Source: Alphaproteobacteria bacterium
GTDB taxonomy: Bacteria > Pseudomonadota > Alphaproteobacteria > Rhodospirillales > WMHbin7
Length of the DNA stretch: 42,438 bases
Direction of reading: 5' to 3'
Assembly (NCBI GenBank): GCA_015232335.1
Contig: JADFZV010000018.1
Coordinates: 16,276 to 58,713, forward strand
The position numbers and the translations under genes are program-made. Within the stretch, counting starts at the first letter, position 1. Each line of letters begins with the position of its first letter. The notes below the pieces were generated by a model. That model was not told where the DNA came from, ran no database searches, and worked only from the letters and a program-made list of their open reading frames with translations. Positions 1-7,014 of this stretch are shown here, one piece after another.

Positions 1-173
1 GGATCGTGCGGAGGGATCAGCGCGACGCCTCGGAGACCATGGAAGGCGAGTTGCGCGAGCATTGCAAGAAAGGCTTGGCCCCCTATAAATATCCGCGCTG
101 GTTCCATTTCGTCGAGGAACTGCCCAAGACCGCGACTGGCAAGATTCAGCGCTTCAAGCTGCGCCAGCATTGA
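1..173 (+). CDS. Acyl-CoA ligase, benzoate-CoA ligase family (3' end only)
   Basis: Only the last 56 codons are present; the gene begins before the window (first full codon at position 3). The C-terminal subdomain ends with [20 protein letters not shown] followed by IQRFKLRQH. This is the typical A10 region of AMP-forming acyl-CoA synthetases, with the catalytic Lys in the TATGK motif, and the wording is closest to benzoate-CoA ligase-type enzymes. These activate a carboxylic acid with ATP and CoA. Its TGA (171-173) overlaps the next ATG by one base, so it is translationally coupled to the CoA-transferase genes. The substrate cannot be told from this fragment; an aromatic acid is an inference from the family and from the importer downstream. 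Confidence 0.85.
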   Translation, partial: IVRRDQRDASETMEGELREHCKKGLAPYKYPRWFHFVEELPKTATGKIQRFKLRQH

Positions 174-1096
174 TGAAAAGCAAGCTGGTTTCCCTCAAGG
201 AGGCAGTGAGAGACGTCATCAAGGATGGCGACCGCGTGGTGATCGGCGCCGGTCTTGAGCATGCCATTCCTTTTGCCGTCACCTTCGAACTGATCAGGCA
301 GGGCAAACGCAATCTCGATCTGATCGCCCCGATTTCCGATGCCTCGGCCGACATGTTGATCGGCGCCGGATGTGCAAGCTCCGTCACCGGGGCCTGGGTC
401 GGCAATGTTTCGGGCGGTCTGGGCCACAATTACCGGCGCGCCATGGAACAAAGTATTCCGCATCCCCTGAAGGTCAACGACTTCTCGAACTTCTCGCTGG
501 CCATGGCCCTGATGGCAGGCGCTTATGGCATGCCTTTCGTTCCCGTCCGCTCGCTTTTAGGCTCCGACATCACGCAATCCAATCCTGATCACCGCCTCTT
601 ACAAAACCCTTTAAGCGACGAATCAGATCCGGTTGTTTTGGTCAAACCCCTACTGCCCGATGTCGCTGTTTTTTCCGTGCCGCGCTCTGACATCTTCGGC
701 AACGCCCATCACTGGGGAAGCCTGGGGGTAACGCAGGAAGCCGGACTGGCCGCAAGGAAAGTGATTCTGCTGGCTGACGAGATCGTTGACACTTCCATCA
801 TTTCCTCCGACCCCAATCGCGTGCTTTTTCCAGGTTTCAAGGTAGTGGCCGTGGTGCATGAACCGGCCGGGCAATATCCCTCGCCGCTGACCGGATGCTG
901 GAGGCGCGACAACGCCTTCTTCAACGACTATCACCAGCATTCACGCCAGCGCGACGGCTATCTGAGCTGGCTGGATGAATGGGTTTTGTCCCTGCCCGAC
1001 CATGCCAGCCTGCGCGCCAAGCTGGGGGGGCGCCTTTCCGATCTTCGCATCAAGGGCCAGGCCTTCTCGGCCCCCGCCAACTTCGCGTCAGCGTGA
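173..1096 (+). CDS. CoA-transferase family I, subunit A (glutaconate CoA-transferase-like)
   Basis: A 307-aa protein of the family I CoA-transferase alpha-subunit type (GctA/IpdA-like). It has an early glycine-rich turn (DGDRVVIGAGL), a GAWVGNVSGGLGHNYRRAME segment, and late DIFGNAHHWGS and VILLADEIVD stretches, as seen in GctA relatives. These enzymes move CoA between acyl-CoA and a free acid as an A/B heteromer through a glutamyl-CoA thioester on subunit B. The ATG at 173 overlaps the stop of the ligase (TGATG); a TTG one codon earlier is less likely. Subunit B follows almost directly. The acid handled is unknown: glutaconate, a ring-cleavage product, or the substrate of the neighbouring importer are all possible. 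Confidence 0.88.
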   Translation: MKSKLVSLKEAVRDVIKDGDRVVIGAGLEHAIPFAVTFELIRQGKRNLDLIAPISDASADMLIGAGCASSVTGAWVGNVSGGLGHNYRRAMEQSIPHPLKVNDFSNFSLAMALMAGAYGMPFVPVRSLLGSDITQSNPDHRLLQNPLSDESDPVVLVKPLLPDVAVFSVPRSDIFGNAHHWGSLGVTQEAGLAARKVILLADEIVDTSIISSDPNRVLFPGFKVVAVVHEPAGQYPSPLTGCWRRDNAFFNDYHQHSRQRDGYLSWLDEWVLSLPDHASLRAKLGGRLSDLRIKGQAFSAPANFASA

Positions 1097-1101
1097 TCCC
1101 C

Positions 1102-1866
1102 ATGGCAGCGGCCTTTTCCACCCAAGAGCTGATGATCATCGCAAGTGCCAGGGAAATTCAAGACGGCGAGGTGGTTTTCGTCGGCATGCGCCTGCCCATC
1201 ACCGCCTTCGGCGTGGCGCGCCTGACCCATGCCCCCAATGCGGTGGGCCTGTTCGAATGCGGAATCTTGCGAAACGAACCCGCCAAGGACATGCTCTACA
1301 CCATGAGCGATCCGCCCAACCAGCAGGACGCCGCCTGGTGTACCGGAACGGCCCAGGTGATGGGACTTTTGCAGGGCGGGCAGGTCGATGCCGGATTCAT
1401 CGGTGGCGCCGAGATCGACCGTTTCGGCAATATCAACACCAGCTATATCGGCGGCCATCGCCAAATGAAAACCAAATTGCCCGGATCGGGAGGGGCTGCC
1501 GACATCGCCGCCATGTCCAAGCGCCTTCTAGCCATCATGAATCACGAGCCGCATCGTCTGGTCCGGCGCGTGGGCTATGTCACCTCACCGGGGGGCCTCG
1601 ATGGCGGCACCTCGCGGCGCAAGGCGGGCCTTGCCTGGGGCGGAACGGCGGCCGTGATCACCGACCGCGCCATCTTGAAACCTCATGGTGAAGAGGGCGA
1701 GTTGCACCTGTTCAGCGTTCATCCCGGCCATACGGCCGACGAGATCAAGGCCCATACCGGCTGGGAATTGAAGGATCACCCCCTGCTTGCTCCCACACCC
1801 GAGCCCAGCGCCCTTGAAATGGACGCCCTGCACGCCATCGACAAGGATGGTTTCTGGCGGTCTTGA
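1102..1866 (+). CDS. CoA-transferase family I, subunit B (glutaconate CoA-transferase-like)
   Basis: A 254-aa beta-subunit partner of the preceding gene. Glu52 in VGLFECGIL sits where GctB-type subunits carry the catalytic Glu that forms the glutamyl-CoA intermediate; this assignment rests on position and local motif. Later segments (GFIGGAEIDRFGNINTSYIG, YVTSPGGLDGG, AVITDRAI) are typical of the family. The start chosen is ATG 1102. GTG 1093 is in frame and overlaps the upstream stop as GTGA, so it is a real alternative adding three residues. With subunit A it should form one cytoplasmic enzyme. After its stop at 1866 there are 286 bases without a gene before the transporter genes. Confidence 0.88.
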   Translation: MAAAFSTQELMIIASAREIQDGEVVFVGMRLPITAFGVARLTHAPNAVGLFECGILRNEPAKDMLYTMSDPPNQQDAAWCTGTAQVMGLLQGGQVDAGFIGGAEIDRFGNINTSYIGGHRQMKTKLPGSGGAADIAAMSKRLLAIMNHEPHRLVRRVGYVTSPGGLDGGTSRRKAGLAWGGTAAVITDRAILKPHGEEGELHLFSVHPGHTADEIKAHTGWELKDHPLLAPTPEPSALEMDALHAIDKDGFWRS

Positions 1867-1977
1867 TCAACCAAAGATATCAAGCGATCAAAGAAACGAT
1901 TCTCTTCAAAATCAGGGCGCTTACGGCTGGACCTGGGCTCAGGATTCGGGCAGGCTTAGGGCAGAACAAGGCGTGCC

Positions 1978-2037
1978 TGGGCGATTTTTTGCGCTCGCAG
2001 CAAATCCCCTTGCATCCTTTGTGAACTCGCCTATAAA
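1978..2037 (+). promoter_or_regulatory. Candidate promoter(s) for the Liv-type transporter operon
   Basis: Two weak candidates lie in the 286-bp gap before the solute-binding protein. At 1978-1992 TGGGCGATTTTTTGC has GG and GC exactly 12 bases apart, as in sigma-54 -24/-12 promoters, but the -24 box is imperfect. At 2010-2015 TTGCAT and 2032-2037 TATAAA are 16 bases apart and resemble a sigma-70 promoter. Neither is proven. Either would place transcription start 100-160 bases before the ATG. Confidence 0.28.
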
Positions 2038-2152
2038 TGTAATGTCGCATTTCGGTATTAAAATACTGTTTTTAGGCCGGGCAAAGCCCCAATCCGTATC
2101 ACGTCCGAACCAACGGACACCCATAAATGGCCATTTTCCGGGAGGAAACCAG

Positions 2153-3355
2153 ATGACGATGTTCAACAATCCCCTGTCTCGCCGCAGCCTTCTCGTCGGC
2201 ACCGCCGCCGGTGTCGCTGCCGTCAGCACCTTTACGCCCACCCGTTTCGCTATCGGCCAAACGGCCAAGATCAAGATCGGCTTGATGCTGCCCTATAGCG
2301 GCACCTATGCCTCGCTCGGCAACAACATCACCGACGCCTTCAAGCTGCGCCTGGCCGAAGTGGGCGGCAAGCTGGGTGGCCGCGAGGTCGAATTCGTCCA
2401 ACTCGACGACGAATCAGCTCCCCCCAAGGGCAAGGACAATGCCGCCAAGCTGGTCACCAAGGACAAGGTGGACATTCTGGTCGGCACCGTGCATTCCGGC
2501 GTGGCCATGGGCATGGCCGCCATCGCGCGTGAGGAAAACGTGCTGCTGGTCGTTCCCAATGCGGGGGCGGGCGACATCACGGGCAAGATGTGCGCACCCA
2601 ACATCTTCCGCACCTCGTTCTCCAACTGGCAGCCCGGCTATGCCTGCGGCCCGGTGATGATGAAGGACGGCAAGAAGAACGTCGTGACCATGACCTGGAA
2701 CTATCCGGCCGGCCACGAACAGATCGGCGGCTTCAAGGAATCCTACACCGCCGCCGGTGGCAAGATCGTCAAGGAAATCCTGCTCGACTTCCCCAAGGTC
2801 GAATTCCAGGCCTATCTGACCGAAATCGCCGCTCTGAAGCCGGACGCCGTGTTCGTCTTCTTCTCGGGCGACGGCGCCGTCAAATTCATCAAGGATTATG
2901 CGGGCGCCGGGCTCAAGGGCAAGATCCCGCTCTATGCCACGGGATTCCTGACCGATGGCGTTCTGCAGGCAGTGGGCAAGGATGCCGAAGGCATTCGCAA
3001 CACGCTGCATTATGCCGACTCGCTCGACAATCCGGTGAACAAGAAGTTTGTGAAGGCCTTCGAAGCGGCGACCAAGCGTCCGGCCGACGTCTTCGCAGTT
3101 CAGGGCTACGACACCTGCTCGCTGCTCGCCACCGGCCTGGAAGCCGTCAAGGGCGACATCAAGGCAGGTGCCACGCTTTACTCGACGATGCGCAACACCA
3201 TCGTCGACAGCCCGCGCGGCAAGTTCACCTTCTCGGCGTCGCACAATCCCATCCAGGACTTCTATCTGCGTGAAGTCCGGGGCGGCAAGGATGTGGTGCT
3301 GGGCGTGGCCGTCAAGGCCCTGGCAGATCCCGCCAAGGGATGCTCGATGGTCTAA
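2153..3355 (+). CDS. Branched-chain-amino-acid-type ABC transporter, periplasmic binding protein
   Basis: A 400-aa receptor of the LivJ/LivK-like type I fold (Peripla_BP_6). The N-terminus SRRSLLVGTAAGVAAVSTF is a twin-arginine-type signal, so export by Tat is likely. The mature part begins near KIKIGLMLPYSGTYASLGN, the classic first strand and ligand loop of this family; later come DILVGTVHSGVAMGMA and DAVFVFFSGDGAVKF. The start ATG 2153 has an excellent Shine-Dalgarno (GGGAGGAAA, 2139-2147) and discards a long unlikely extension upstream. Relatives bind amino acids, amides and many aromatic acids (for example the R. palustris Hba-type importers). With the CoA ligase and CoA-transferase upstream, an organic or aromatic acid is the better guess. 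Confidence 0.92.
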   Translation: MTMFNNPLSRRSLLVGTAAGVAAVSTFTPTRFAIGQTAKIKIGLMLPYSGTYASLGNNITDAFKLRLAEVGGKLGGREVEFVQLDDESAPPKGKDNAAKLVTKDKVDILVGTVHSGVAMGMAAIAREENVLLVVPNAGAGDITGKMCAPNIFRTSFSNWQPGYACGPVMMKDGKKNVVTMTWNYPAGHEQIGGFKESYTAAGGKIVKEILLDFPKVEFQAYLTEIAALKPDAVFVFFSGDGAVKFIKDYAGAGLKGKIPLYATGFLTDGVLQAVGKDAEGIRNTLHYADSLDNPVNKKFVKAFEAATKRPADVFAVQGYDTCSLLATGLEAVKGDIKAGATLYSTMRNTIVDSPRGKFTFSASHNPIQDFYLREVRGGKDVVLGVAVKALADPAKGCSMV

Positions 3356-3374
3356 TGACCCGCATTTAGGAAAC

Positions 3375-3402
3375 GAGGCCCGTCCGTAACAGGGCGGGCC
3401 TC
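3375..3402 (+). terminator. Intra-operon hairpin after the binding-protein gene
   Basis: GAGGCCCG (3375-3382) pairs with CGGGCCTC (3395-3402) across a 12-base loop. No T-run follows, so it is probably not a full terminator. Its place between the binding protein and the first permease fits an attenuator or mRNA-stabilising hairpin that keeps the binding protein more abundant than the membrane parts. Confidence 0.5.
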
Positions 3403-3439
3403 ATCCTAGCCAACCTGCCTTCTTGCGGTTTTTAGCCAC

Positions 3440-4306
3440 ATGGATACCAGCTATTATTTTATCCAGGCGCTCAACGGCATTCAGTACGGCTTTCTGCTGT
3501 TTCTGGTGGCCAGTGGCCTGACCCTGATTTTCGGCATTATGGGCATCATCAATCTGGCCCATGGCTCATTCTACATGATCGGCGCCTATCTCTGCTGGTG
3601 GCTGACCCAGATGATCGGCAACCTGTTTCTGGGCATTGTCGCTGGCGTGCCTCTGGTCGTTCTGCTTGGCTTGTTCATTGAACGCTTCGGCATCATCCAT
3701 CTCTACAAACGAGACCATCTCTATCAGGTGCTTTTCACCTTCGGCCTGATTCTCATTTTCAACGAAATGCGCAGCGTTCTTTGGGGCAATGAAGTTCAGT
3801 CGGTGCAGATACCGGAAATCCTCTCCCACGGCATCCCGCTTACCGACGTTCAGTCCTATCCGGTCTACCGCCTCTTCATCTCGCTGGTCTGCATGGCGCT
3901 GGCTGCCATGCTCTATCTTGTCGTGCAGCGCACCCGGCTTGGCATGACCATCCGCGCCGGTGCTTCCAATCGCGAAATGGTGCAGGCCCTGGGCATCGAC
4001 ATCGTCAAGCTATTCGCCATCGTCTTTGCCATGGGCGCAGCACTTGCCGCCTTTGCAGGCATGGTCTCGGCCCCTGTGCAATCCGTCTTTCCGGGCATGG
4101 GCGATGAAATCCTGATTGTTTCCCTGGTCGTCGTCGTGGTCGGCGGCGTCGGCTCGATCAAGGGCGCCTTCCTGGGCGCCATGCTGATCGGCATGGCCGA
4201 CACTTTCGGCGCCGTCTTTCTGCCTCATGGTGCTGGCATCGTGATCTATGCCGTGATGGCGATCGTGCTGCTCTGGCGCCCGCAGGGCCTGTTCGGTCGG
4301 ACCTGA
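3440..4306 (+). CDS. Branched-chain-amino-acid-type ABC transporter permease, LivH-like
   Basis: A 288-aa inner-membrane permease with about eight hydrophobic segments. The opening FIQALNGIQYGFLLFLVASG and LTLIFGIMGIINLAHGSFYM is diagnostic of LivH (the INLAHG motif). The family's cytoplasmic coupling loop is visible around RAGASNREMVQALGIDI, and the C-terminal GGVGSIKGAFLGAMLIG is typical. It pairs with the LivM-like gene three bases downstream to form the translocation channel. Start ATG 3440; no strong Shine-Dalgarno is visible. The protein confirms a complete HAAT-family importer rather than a lone binding protein. Confidence 0.93.
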   Translation: MDTSYYFIQALNGIQYGFLLFLVASGLTLIFGIMGIINLAHGSFYMIGAYLCWWLTQMIGNLFLGIVAGVPLVVLLGLFIERFGIIHLYKRDHLYQVLFTFGLILIFNEMRSVLWGNEVQSVQIPEILSHGIPLTDVQSYPVYRLFISLVCMALAAMLYLVVQRTRLGMTIRAGASNREMVQALGIDIVKLFAIVFAMGAALAAFAGMVSAPVQSVFPGMGDEILIVSLVVVVVGGVGSIKGAFLGAMLIGMADTFGAVFLPHGAGIVIYAVMAIVLLWRPQGLFGRT

Positions 4307-4309
4307 CGG

Positions 4310-5299
4310 ATGTACAGGATCTCCCGCCCCTCGCTTGTCATTCTTCTCGTGATGGCCATCGGCCTGGCACTTTATCCCTTCGTGGGCGAAAGCTACTATA
4401 TCCGCCTGATGACCAAGATCATGGCGCTGGGCATCTTTGCCATGAGCCTGGACCTGCTGATCGGCTTTACCGGCCTGATCAGCCTGGGACACGCCGCCTT
4501 CTTCGGCGTGGCTAGCTATGTCGTGGCTTGGTATATCGTAAAGGCAGGCGTCACCAACGCTCTTTTCATGTTGCCCACGGCGGTTGCCGTATCCGGATTG
4601 TGCGCACTGGTCATCGGCTGGCTGTCCATCCGCACCTCGGGCATCTATTTCATCATGATCACCCTGGCCTTCGCCCAAATGCTGCATGCCTTCTTCAAGG
4701 ACCAAAGCTATTGGGGCGGCACCGACGGATTCAATTTCTACACCAAGCCCAACCTTGCCATTGGCGATACCGTTCTGCTCGATCTTGGCAACAAGGTGAC
4801 GCTCTATTACGTCACCTTCGCCTTGATGGTGGCGACCTTTGTTTTTCTGGCGGTTCTGCTGCATTCGCCCTTCGGGCGCGCCATTCAGGGCGTCAAGGTC
4901 AACGAGGGGCGCATGCGCGCCATGGGCTATAACGTGCGCAATCTCAAACTGATGAGCTTCGTGATCGCGGGCATGCTGGCGGGCGTTGCCGGATTCATCG
5001 AGGCGACACGCACGGCCTATGTCAATCCCGAGATGATGAGCTGGCATGCTTCGGGCAATGTCATGGTGATGGTGATCCTGGGCGGCATGGGAACGCTTTA
5101 CGGCCCCATTCTGGGCGCCCTAGCACTGACCCTTCTGGGCGACAACATCTCAAGCCTGTGGGATCACTGGCTGCTGATTATGGGCGCCTTCGTGATCGCC
5201 GTCGTCATGTTCCTGCCCGAAGGCATCGCTGGCTTGATCGAGGGCGTTACCCAAAAATTCGGGAAGAAACCGCCTCCCAAGGAGGAGACGGAGCCATGA
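4310..5299 (+). CDS. Branched-chain-amino-acid-type ABC transporter permease, LivM-like
   Basis: A 329-aa membrane protein with repeated hydrophobic spans. It has the LivM signature MSLDLLIGFTGLISLGHAAFFG near residues 45-70 (GFTGLISLGHAAFFG core) and the coupling loop GRAIQGVKVNEGRMRAMGYN. Late VILGGMGTLYGPILGA is the counterpart of the LivH glycine-rich motif. Second half of the transport channel. It starts three bases after LivH and its TGA overlaps the ATG of the ATPase gene (ATGA, 5296-5299). A good Shine-Dalgarno for that next gene (AAGGAGGAG) is embedded in its last codons. Confidence 0.93.
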   Translation: MYRISRPSLVILLVMAIGLALYPFVGESYYIRLMTKIMALGIFAMSLDLLIGFTGLISLGHAAFFGVASYVVAWYIVKAGVTNALFMLPTAVAVSGLCALVIGWLSIRTSGIYFIMITLAFAQMLHAFFKDQSYWGGTDGFNFYTKPNLAIGDTVLLDLGNKVTLYYVTFALMVATFVFLAVLLHSPFGRAIQGVKVNEGRMRAMGYNVRNLKLMSFVIAGMLAGVAGFIEATRTAYVNPEMMSWHASGNVMVMVILGGMGTLYGPILGALALTLLGDNISSLWDHWLLIMGAFVIAVVMFLPEGIAGLIEGVTQKFGKKPPPKEETEP

Positions 5300-6051
5300 G
5301 CGATATCATCCTGGAAACCCAGAATCTGTCGCGGCACTTCGGCGCCTTGATGGCGGTCGATGACGTGACGCTGCAATTTGAAAGAAGCCTGGTCTATGCC
5401 GTGTTGGGTCCGAACGGAGCGGGCAAGACGACGCTGATCAATCTGCTTTCGGGCGAGATTATGCCCTCGGGCGGCTCCATCCGCTTCAAGGACCAGGACA
5501 TCACGAATCTGCCCGCCAATGCCGTCAGCCAACTGGGCATCGGTCGCAGTTTCCAGAAGACCAACATCTTTCCCAACTTCACCTGCTTCGAGAATTGCCG
5601 TCTGGCCGCCCAGTCGCGCATGAAGGGCTCGTTCAGTTTCTTCAAGCCCGCCCTTTCCTATCGTCAGATCAACCAGCAGGCCGAGCGCGCCCTTGAGATG
5701 TGTGGCCTGTCCATGCGCTGCCATACGCTGGCTCAGGCCATGAGCTATGGCGAGCAGCGCCAGCTTGAAATCGGCATGATGCTGGCGACGGGGCCTGAGC
5801 TTTTGCTGCTCGACGAACCTCTGGCCGGCATGGGGGCCGATGAATCCCTGAAGGTGATCGAGCTGTTGCGCCGATTGGCCAAGGAACACACCTTGATCCT
5901 GATCGAGCACGACATGGATGCCGTGTTCGCCGTTGCCGACCGGCTGGCCGTGATGGTCAATGGGCGTCTGCTGGAAACCGGAACGGTTGCCGAAGTGCGT
6001 GCCAGCAAGGCCGTTCAGGAAGCCTATCTGGGAGCGGAGGATGAGCACTGA
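5296..6051 (+). CDS. Branched-chain-amino-acid-type ABC transporter ATPase, LivG-like
   Basis: A 251-aa ATPase. Walker A is GPNGAGKTT, the signature region reads MSYGEQRQLEIGMML (LivG proteins usually have SYGxQR rather than LSGGQ), Walker B is LLLLDEPLAGM, and the H-loop is ILIEHDMD. The internal GIGRSFQKTNIFPNFT is the LivG Q-loop region. Start ATG 5296 overlaps the LivM stop and has AAGGAGGAG upstream. It works as a heterodimer with the LivF-like ATPase to power uptake. Confidence 0.93.
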   Translation: MSDIILETQNLSRHFGALMAVDDVTLQFERSLVYAVLGPNGAGKTTLINLLSGEIMPSGGSIRFKDQDITNLPANAVSQLGIGRSFQKTNIFPNFTCFENCRLAAQSRMKGSFSFFKPALSYRQINQQAERALEMCGLSMRCHTLAQAMSYGEQRQLEIGMMLATGPELLLLDEPLAGMGADESLKVIELLRRLAKEHTLILIEHDMDAVFAVADRLAVMVNGRLLETGTVAEVRASKAVQEAYLGAEDEH

Positions 6052-6772
6052 CATGACATCCGCCACGCCCCTTCTCGCCGTCGAGAATCTGCAAACCTAC
6101 TATGGGGCCAGCCACATTCTGCACGGCGTTTCCTTTCACGTCATGCCGGGCGAGACCGTTTGCCTGATGGGCCGCAACGGCATGGGCAAAACGACGACGC
6201 TGCGCTCGGTTCTGGGCCTGACGCCGCCGCGCCACGGCACTGTCAAGGTCGAGGGACGCGATGTGACCGGAATGCCTGCCCACAAGATCGTCAAGCTGGG
6301 CATCGGATTCGTTCCTGAAAATCGCGGCATATTCCCCAATCTATCAGTTCGCGAAAATCTGATCATGGCTTCGCGCCCCGGCCGCGACGGGCGCATGGAC
6401 TGGGGATTCGAGCGAACCATCGACCTGTTCCCACGCCTGGGCGAGCGGCTTGAGAATATGGGCAATCAGCTTTCGGGCGGCGAGCAGCAGATGCTGACCA
6501 TCGGGCGCGCCCTCATGACCAATCCTGACCTGTTGATTCTGGACGAGGCGACGGAAGGCTTGGCCCCCCTGATCCGCAAGGAAATCTGGGGGGTGATCAA
6601 AACCATCAAGGCAACCGGCATTGCCGCCATCGTGGTCGACAAGGATGTGAAATCCCTGCTCTCCATCAGCGACCGCGGATTGATCATGGTCAAGGGCCGC
6701 ATAGTCCATGATGGCCCTGCCGCCCAATTGGCCGCCAACCCCGACCTGCATGTGAAATATCTGGGCGTCTGA
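6041..6772 (+). CDS. Branched-chain-amino-acid-type ABC transporter ATPase, LivF-like
   Basis: A 243-aa ATPase with Walker A GRNGMGKTTT, Q-loop region FVPENRGIFPNLSVRENL, signature LSGGEQQML and Walker B LLILDEATEGLAP. The last is the LivF hallmark DEPxEGLAP with Ala for Pro. The start at ATG 6041 overlaps the LivG stop by 11 bases and has GGAG six bases upstream; ATG 6053 is an in-frame alternative. It completes the binding protein-LivH-LivM-LivG-LivF set. Its TGA overlaps the ATG of the small Cys-rich gene by one base, so that gene is likely co-translated. Confidence 0.92.
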   Translation: MSTDMTSATPLLAVENLQTYYGASHILHGVSFHVMPGETVCLMGRNGMGKTTTLRSVLGLTPPRHGTVKVEGRDVTGMPAHKIVKLGIGFVPENRGIFPNLSVRENLIMASRPGRDGRMDWGFERTIDLFPRLGERLENMGNQLSGGEQQMLTIGRALMTNPDLLILDEATEGLAPLIRKEIWGVIKTIKATGIAAIVVDKDVKSLLSISDRGLIMVKGRIVHDGPAAQLAANPDLHVKYLGV

Positions 6773-7011
6773 TGACATCTGACTGCACCAGCGACGGACT
6801 GATCCACGAGTCCGTTCTGACCTGCCCCTCTTGCCGTCACCACTGGACGGAATCCATGCCCGACAATGCCTGCATCCAATGGCGCCTCTGTCCGGCCTGT
6901 GGGCACAGGCTTGTGCCCAAACGGGGCGATTGCTGCATCTATTGCTGCCATGGCTCAGCCCCCTGCCCGCCCGTGCAAAAGTCCGGGCGTAGCTGCTGCG
7001 GAGGGACTTGA
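6772..7011 (+). CDS. GDCCVxC-type small cysteine-rich protein (function unknown)
   Basis: A 79-aa protein with twelve Cys. It opens with a CPSC knuckle (LTCPSCRHHWTESMP), has a second CPAC pair (LCPACGHRLVP), then RGDCCIYCCHGSAPCPP. The last stretch matches the GDCCVxC family, annotated as putative selenoproteins because some members carry Sec; this one has only Cys codons there and no in-frame TGA is needed. Two CxxC pairs suggest a zinc- or metal-binding fold (inference). No signal peptide. It overlaps the LivF stop by one base, making it the last gene of the transporter operon, and ends three bases from the convergent kinase gene. Confidence 0.7.
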   Translation: MTSDCTSDGLIHESVLTCPSCRHHWTESMPDNACIQWRLCPACGHRLVPKRGDCCIYCCHGSAPCPPVQKSGRSCCGGT

Positions 7012-7014
7012 AGA

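Noticed and set aside
1864..1885. TTGATCAA and ATATCAA near the end of the CoA-transferase gene as a possible FNR site
   Set aside because: The half-sites do not have the required four-base spacing, and the first overlaps the stop codon region.
4010..5047. Long open frame (345 codons) on the minus strand across livH and livM
   Set aside because: It is antisense to two clear permeases, is rich in His/Gln/Asp with no recognisable domain or membrane segments, and has no ribosome site. It is a shadow of GC-rich coding.
5164..6066. 300-codon minus-strand frame opposite the LivG ATPase
   Set aside because: Antisense to an ATPase with intact Walker motifs; the composition is that of a shadow frame.
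6979..7011. Possible Sec (in-frame TGA readthrough) in the GDCCVxC protein
   Set aside because: The family motif is complete with Cys codons and the stop at 7009-7011 follows a natural C-terminus; there is no sign of a SECIS-like hairpin in the three-base gap to the next gene.
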